A model generated the notes under the pieces. That model had not been told where the DNA came from and made no database searches. It saw only the letters and a list, made by a program, of their open reading frames with translations. The position numbers and the translations under genes were made by a program. Shown one piece after another: positions 59,599 through 64,000 of a stretch of 64,000 bases of DNA (position 1 is its first letter; the number at the start of each line of letters is the position of its first letter). Source of the DNA: Blastomyces gilchristii SLH14081. Lineage: Eukaryota; Ascomycota; Eurotiomycetes; Onygenales; Ajellomycetaceae. The stretch is from positions 3,055,558 to 3,119,557 of the forward strand of contig NW_003101679.1 of assembly GCF_000003855.2 (NCBI RefSeq), in the 5' to 3' direction.

Positions 59599-61415
59599 CT
59601 TATTCTTTCTTTTCTTTTTACTCTTAAATCTTTCTTATATCTCTAAGCTTCTTTTCAATCTGTTATTGAGCAGCTTTTGCAGTTTTATTCATATCTTTTT
59701 ACTGCTTTACTATCTGATAAGCTGTCTCTCACTTTATTCTCTTCTTCATAATATCTGTCTTCTTCTGTTTCTTAAGAATAGTGTGTTATAACTTGATATT
59801 CTTCTTACAAATTTGCTTATTCTTTTTAACAGCTTCAGAAGTTGTTATTTTCTCATATATAATTTATATCTTTGCTGATGAAAAGAACTGTATTAATGAT
59901 AAATTTAAAGAATCTAGTAATCTCATTACTCTGTCATACTTGTAATATCTTCTCTCTTAATTAAGAGCTTACTATAGCTGTCTATTCTCTATTAGAAGAA
60001 TCTTTTTATCAAGAGTAAGATTTTTTCTTATACAGATTATCTAATTAAGATTACTAGATATTTAACACTACTACTACTTAACTTGCTTCATCAATTTCTG
60101 TATATTAATAATAGAAGTAAAGATTCTTAATTAATATTATATATCTAAGAGAGTATAAGACTGTATTACAAGCTTTTTAAGAACTTATTCTAAATTGAAT
60201 GAATATAGACCACTAGTAGTAAATGCAGACATAATATTTAAAGATATAACTATCTTCTTTCATACAGTATTAAATAGCTGTTAAAAAGATCTCTTTATAG
60301 TGTATATGAATCTCATTTCAGTTCTCATTTATTCATTCAGTTAATTGAAGTATAATTTACTTAATAATTCAAATATTTCAACATCTAGTAACTGTAATCA
60401 GTGTGTAGAATAGAGAGAAAAGATAGTAAGTAGAATTTAATAATAATTTATATAATTAATAAATGCTATATTAATATGAGATAAGTGATTATTTAATATA
60501 AGAAGTTTATATTTATATTCTATTTTCTTTTTTATAAGAGATTCAAAGATCTTCTTTAACTATATTAATTTATATTTATTATTACTTTATTTATTTTCTG
60601 AAGCAGTAAAGTAGGTCTCATTCTTTTCACTATTAAAATTCTTCAGTCAAGTATCTTATATATCTCTTGATTCTTCTTAATATATAAGAGTAGATGAGAG
60701 TAAAGTTTCATTTATATAAATTAAAATAAGTAGTATTATGAATTCTCAACTGTTATTCTAACTAATATCTATTATATAATCTGATTTAAGTGAAGTAATT
60801 AATATAATATATTTGAGAGTGTGAATAAGTTCTAATAGAAATTCTTTCTCATTAAAGTTATAAATATTTATGAGTTTAATATTATATTGAGTGATTTTTA
60901 CCTGTAGCTATAAATTAATTAGTAAGAAGTAAAAAATCAGTAGAAGAAAGAAATCAGTAGAAGAAAGAAATTAGTAGAAGAAAGAAATATATTACATGAT
61001 TAAAATAATACTTGAAATATATTGAATTATCTACAATCTTGCATTTTTAATTAATATTTTGAAGATAGAGTAACTTGATTACATTCTTATAATACTAACA
61101 GAATTATAGCACTTAGTTAATTTCAATAGATGCTTTTAGAATCTCAATAATAAGATTATGAAGAATTTGAGATATACAAGAAAAACTGTGATCTGTTAAT
61201 TAATTAATATAAAAAAGAAGTCATTCTTCTTACAAATCTGTGAGATTTTTACAGTGAATAGAGCTTGCTTTCTTTCTTAATGTTTGAACATCTCTATAAC
61301 ACTATGATAATGTATATCAACTGATTCCATATTTTTTAGCAGTCTCAGTGTAATTAGAAATCAATTGCATGTTCAAATCATCAATTGCTGCTTGTATAAC
61401 TGCTTCATGGTGCAT
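59599..61415 (-). pseudogene. Fot1/pogo-like transposase
   Basis: Minus-strand frame from ATG 61415. The N-terminal helix-turn-helix is at 61412-61316 (EAVIQAAIDDLN, NYTETAKKYGIS). A CENP-B/Tc5-type DNA-binding domain follows at about 61230-61000 (KNLTDL, LYLQNIN, KCKIVDNS). The DDE region has LIYINETLLSSTLIY near 60720 and LLILNNHLSHIN near 60500, where the family has LLILDGHxSH, so the second catalytic Asp is now Asn. A Lys/Glu-rich C-terminus runs to about 59600. The first ~100 bases are intact; the rest is full of stops. It would catalyse cut-and-paste transposition into TA. Confidence 0.82.
60937..60988 (+). repeat. 17-bp tandem repeat, three units
   Basis: Three copies of tcagtagaagaaagaaa, the last with one transition, inside the pogo remnant. 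It may be a local expansion after the element died. Confidence 0.85.
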
Positions 61416-62515
61416 GTTGTGGGTGTTTGAAGATGAATGAAAAAATGAAGATTGGGCGGGCTTTGGGTGGTTGATTACGTTACTACTACGGCTACTTTTC
61501 CTAGTTCGACTTTTCATGGATGTAATCAATCTCCTCCACAAACAGAATGAGCGCATGAGCCTGAGAACCCCGCGCACCCCGCTCCAGCTCAACTTGAGAT
61601 TTGGCACAAGGGCAAGCTTCCAGGCTTCATTCAGCTCTACTTCAAAACAAAGGGAAGCGAGCGCTTCCAAAGATTCCGTCCCTTTCTTTGCTGATCGCTG
61701 AAAGCTAAAGCTTGTTTGTCTTTCATTTCTGAATGATGATGGCGGCTAGCTCTGCGATCACGCTTCAACGATTCCCGACCACCCACCAGCTCTCTGCTAG
61801 AGATACAGAGATGAAACTTGGAGATAATGAGCTGCTGAGGAGGTGCGAGACACAGGAAATGTGATCGGGTAGAGGGCGCTCTGCGTATTATCGTGCGTTG
61901 AAGGAGCAGATGGGTATATACAGTCAGAGCACTGAAGCAGACAAGCTCTGTATTTTATTTATTTTCATTATAAATTTTGAGAAGATTTTCATGAAAGACA
62001 TTAAATGAGAGCTTTTAGTTCATAGAAAACAGCATTATCAAGTCAATGCAACTTATTTTCAGAAGATTGAAAATGTATAAACAAAGCTGTTATTTCCTCA
62101 ATCATTATTTTAACTAAGCAAACTAATCGACGACCTCACAAAACTCCAGGAAACTGAGATCCGAAATATTATATAAAAAGATAAATAAGTTATATCAGTC
62201 GATTCCCCGGATCACATTCAGCTAAATGCTCAGCAGAGTGAGAATGAATCAGAAAAGTCCCTAGTGCATATCCCAAGAAACGCTCCGGCGACACCGAACT
62301 GTAGCAGAAGGAGAGATCCGGAACAGATATATCAAGAAATGGAAAAGGTGAGCAATCATTTCCCCAAACTCACCACGGATCCGTAGTATTATATATTCCA
62401 ACTTGAGAAACCCAATTCAACCAAATAGAGGTCGATGCCAAAAGAAAAACACTAAAAGAAGAATAGGTTATGTATGTCTCACCGGCGGCTCTCCCATATT
62501 CATATACTAGCATAC
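61416..62515. other. transition from repeat block to ordinary DNA; no gene recognised
   Basis: GC content rises sharply at about 61430. The complement of 61450-61483 (acgtaatcaaccacccaaagcccgccc region) could be the pogo terminal inverted repeat next to a TA, but its partner was not found. The minus-strand open frame 61317-61670 joins this flank to the transposase start and is probably incidental upstream of 61415. From 61700 to 62515 I see mixed AT/GC sequence with no convincing coding region on either strand; the part next to 62584 is the 3' flank of the b561 gene. Confidence 0.5.
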
Positions 62516-62516
62516 A

Positions 62517-62546
62517 CCCCACTCCACTCCACTCCACTCCACTCCC
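62517..62546 (+). repeat. ACTCC pentanucleotide repeat
   Basis: About five to six units of actcc on the plus strand, just 3' of the b561 gene. Confidence 0.9.
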
Positions 62547-62550
62547 CTAG

Positions 62551-62569
62551 TTAACCCTAACCCTAACCA
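62551..62569 (+). repeat. telomere-like motif, two to three TAACCC units
   Basis: ttaaccctaaccctaacca, the complement of the TTAGGG telomere repeat. Too short and too internal to be a chromosome end. It may be an interstitial telomere box or chance. Confidence 0.75.
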
Positions 62570-62583
62570 CATTACCTCTCCAG

Positions 62584-63566
62584 CTAAAAAATCTTCATCT
62601 TCTGCTTCTTAATCCTGGCCCCAACCCCTGCCAGCACCAGAACGGCGGCCACCAACACCGCCCACAGCTTAATGTGTAACGTAGTCATATTATAATCTGT
62701 CTGGGTCGCTGCCGCCACCGTCGCCAGCTCCAACACAAGCAGCACGTATCCACTGACCCGGTGATACTTGTAGATCTTTTTGCCATTGTCCACACTCCCG
62801 AAGGCAAACGTGGGGTAGAAATACTGTGCGGCGCCCACAAGCGCCTGCAGGAAGATGAAGATGTAGGTGATGAGGCCCATGATGCCGTGCACGGAGTGGA
62901 GGCGGTACTCGGGGTGCGGGGCTTTTGTTTATTTCGATGATGATGAGGGCGGAGACGAAGCAGAGGTTGGCGACGGCGAGGAGGCCGAAATGGGCGAGGG
63001 TGCCGCTGCGCTTTTGAGCGGGGGTGTGGGTTGGCTGGAGGATGAGGATGGCTTGGGTTGTTAGGAGAATGGCGGCGGAGTTGAGGAGCTGGAGTTAATT
63101 ATTTTTATTATTTTAGAGGCTGTAAGTCGTAGGATATATAGATGGCTCGAAGGAGGTAAGGTGGCGAGTGCTTGCTTACCGGGTGCGGGGAGAAGAATAT
63201 GAGCTCGTGGGAGAAGACGCCATTCCAGACGAGAGCGGCAAGCTGGATATCGCAATGTCTAGTTAGAGTACGGGTTGTTTTCTGGCACGTTGTCGTGATA
63301 TATCCCGTATCATCCTGTACTCACTATCCAAATACCCGCTTGGGCAATAGTTGCCGAGCCTGTGTGGACATTATCAGCGTACTCTATATGATTAACGTCA
63401 ATAGCTATGTTTCGCTGCTGGATCACTTACCTGTGACCAAATTTGTCACCAGCGCCTGGCCTTCCTTCTGGCTGACATCTCCTGGCCTGCCCAGCAGAGG
63501 CTCCTGCTCATCGTTCCCGCCGATAGCTACGGGGCTCTGTTCTGGGATCCCGGTTGCAGAGGCCAT
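62584..63566 (-). CDS. cytochrome b561-domain membrane protein, four exons, apparent frameshift
   Basis: Exons on the minus strand: 63566-63431 (MASATGIPEQSPVAIGG, cytosolic tail with EPLLGRPGD), 63359-63325, 63242-63180 and 63088-62584, with GT-AG introns of 71, 82 and 91 bases. About six membrane helices are visible, with the family's His residues in SPHPLLN, LAHFG, VHGIMG and YHRVSGY that would bind haem. Members are predicted transmembrane electron carriers or ferric-reductase-like proteins; the substrate of this subfamily is unknown. The phase works through exon 4 until about 62925, where an AAAA run (complement) carries one base too many: INK is in one frame, while HPEYRLHSVHG and the rest, to TAG 62584-62586, are in another. 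It is either a recent null allele or a sequence error. Confidence 0.85.
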
Positions 63567-64000
63567 GATATGTATGTAATGCACGATATAATGTTTATGA
63601 TGCTGCTAAACAGCAAACACAAGAAAAAACCGTATCTGAATGAGACGGTTACGGAAGACTCTCTGATTCTCTTCCAGACGACAGATGCTTTTTATCAACT
63701 ATTGTTGTTGAAGGTGGTTATGAACAATGGCGGGGTGTGAGGTGAGACGGGCAAGACTCAATATTGAGTTGACCTTGAAGCGAGAATCAGCACTTGCGCA
63801 ATTGGCCAGCTCACGATTGGCCGAGACTGTGAACGACGAAGGCCTCTTCCAAGGTTTGTTCGACTTGCCTGAACCTGCAACTAGTTAAGCATCAACTCTG
63901 GGGCCACTGGTCTAGCTAAGTTGCAAGTGACCCGCTAGAGACCGCTAGTGACCCGATAGTGGGCGATGACATCAATATGATTCATATATATAGTGTAATT
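63567..64000 (-). other. upstream region of the b561 gene
   Basis: Balanced-GC sequence upstream of the start codon. No open frame of note. A short imperfect repeat with two copies of ctagtgacccg-type sequence is at about 63927-63963, and two CCAAT boxes are annotated separately. Confidence 0.55.
63801..63820 (-). promoter_or_regulatory. two CCAAT boxes upstream of the b561 gene
   Basis: The plus strand has attgg at 63801-63805 and 63816-63820, that is, two CCAAT motifs on the gene strand, 15 bases apart and about 235-255 bases upstream of ATG 63566. CCAAT boxes bind the Hap/CBC complex in fungi, which often controls haem and iron genes. That fits the predicted product but is inference. Confidence 0.5.

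Noticed and set aside
61317..61670. 117-aa minus-strand protein as a host gene
   Set aside because: Its last ~33 residues are the N-terminal helix-turn-helix of a pogo transposase. The upstream part is flank or leader without domain features.
62551..62569. A chromosome end
   Set aside because: Only two to three repeat units, with unique gene-bearing sequence continuing on both sides.

Overview
The window looks like a repeat-filled, AT-rich block from a filamentous ascomycete (Pezizomycotina-type) genome, with a short stretch of ordinary gene-bearing DNA at the right end. The evidence is: chromodomain Ty3/gypsy elements, a Tad-like LINE, a hAT and a Fot1/pogo DNA transposon, all broken by dense C-to-T/G-to-A transitions of the repeat-induced point mutation (RIP) type; very low GC over about 61.4 kb; and one fungal-style gene with three short introns in balanced-GC DNA after about 61.43 kb. 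I cannot name the species.

Layout. 1-348 is a tRNA-derived SINE. 1040-1545 is a 506-bp hAT MITE. The outermost resolvable element is a minus-strand gypsy ('gypsy-A'), visible at 1554-2603, 50264-51310 and 53725-54983. A hAT element (2612-50263, 8-bp target duplication) sits in its integrase. Two LTR elements sit in the hAT: gypsy-B1 (3591-20743, plus) and gypsy-C2 (24070-48799, minus). B1 holds gypsy-C1 (9296-17622) and a truncated LINE (18524-20080). C2 holds a full-length LINE (28781-45272), which itself holds a truncated LINE (35137-36738, with a 100-N gap) and a complete gypsy-B2 (37200-44447). To the right, gypsy-A carries another LINE (51321-53713) and a gypsy-B3 fragment (54989-58297) that hosts two SINEs and a second 506-bp MITE. 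A pogo-like transposon (59599 to about 61480, with a LINE fragment beside it) ends the block.

61480-64000 is ordinary DNA with one recognisable gene, a cytochrome b561-domain membrane protein on the minus strand (62584-63566), interrupted by an apparent one-base frameshift.

How the parts relate. Nearly every junction is supported by a target-site duplication, so the nesting gives a relative insertion order. The SINE and LINE share a 3' tail, suggesting that the LINE machinery moves the SINE. The MITEs share both ends with the hAT, suggesting that its transposase moved them. Two less ordinary items are an intron-containing candidate gene lying antisense to pol in both gypsy-C copies, and a GC-rich LINE 5' end that has escaped mutation. 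All element genes are broken. Boundaries given to the base rest on duplications read by eye; protein assignments rest on motif recognition without database search.
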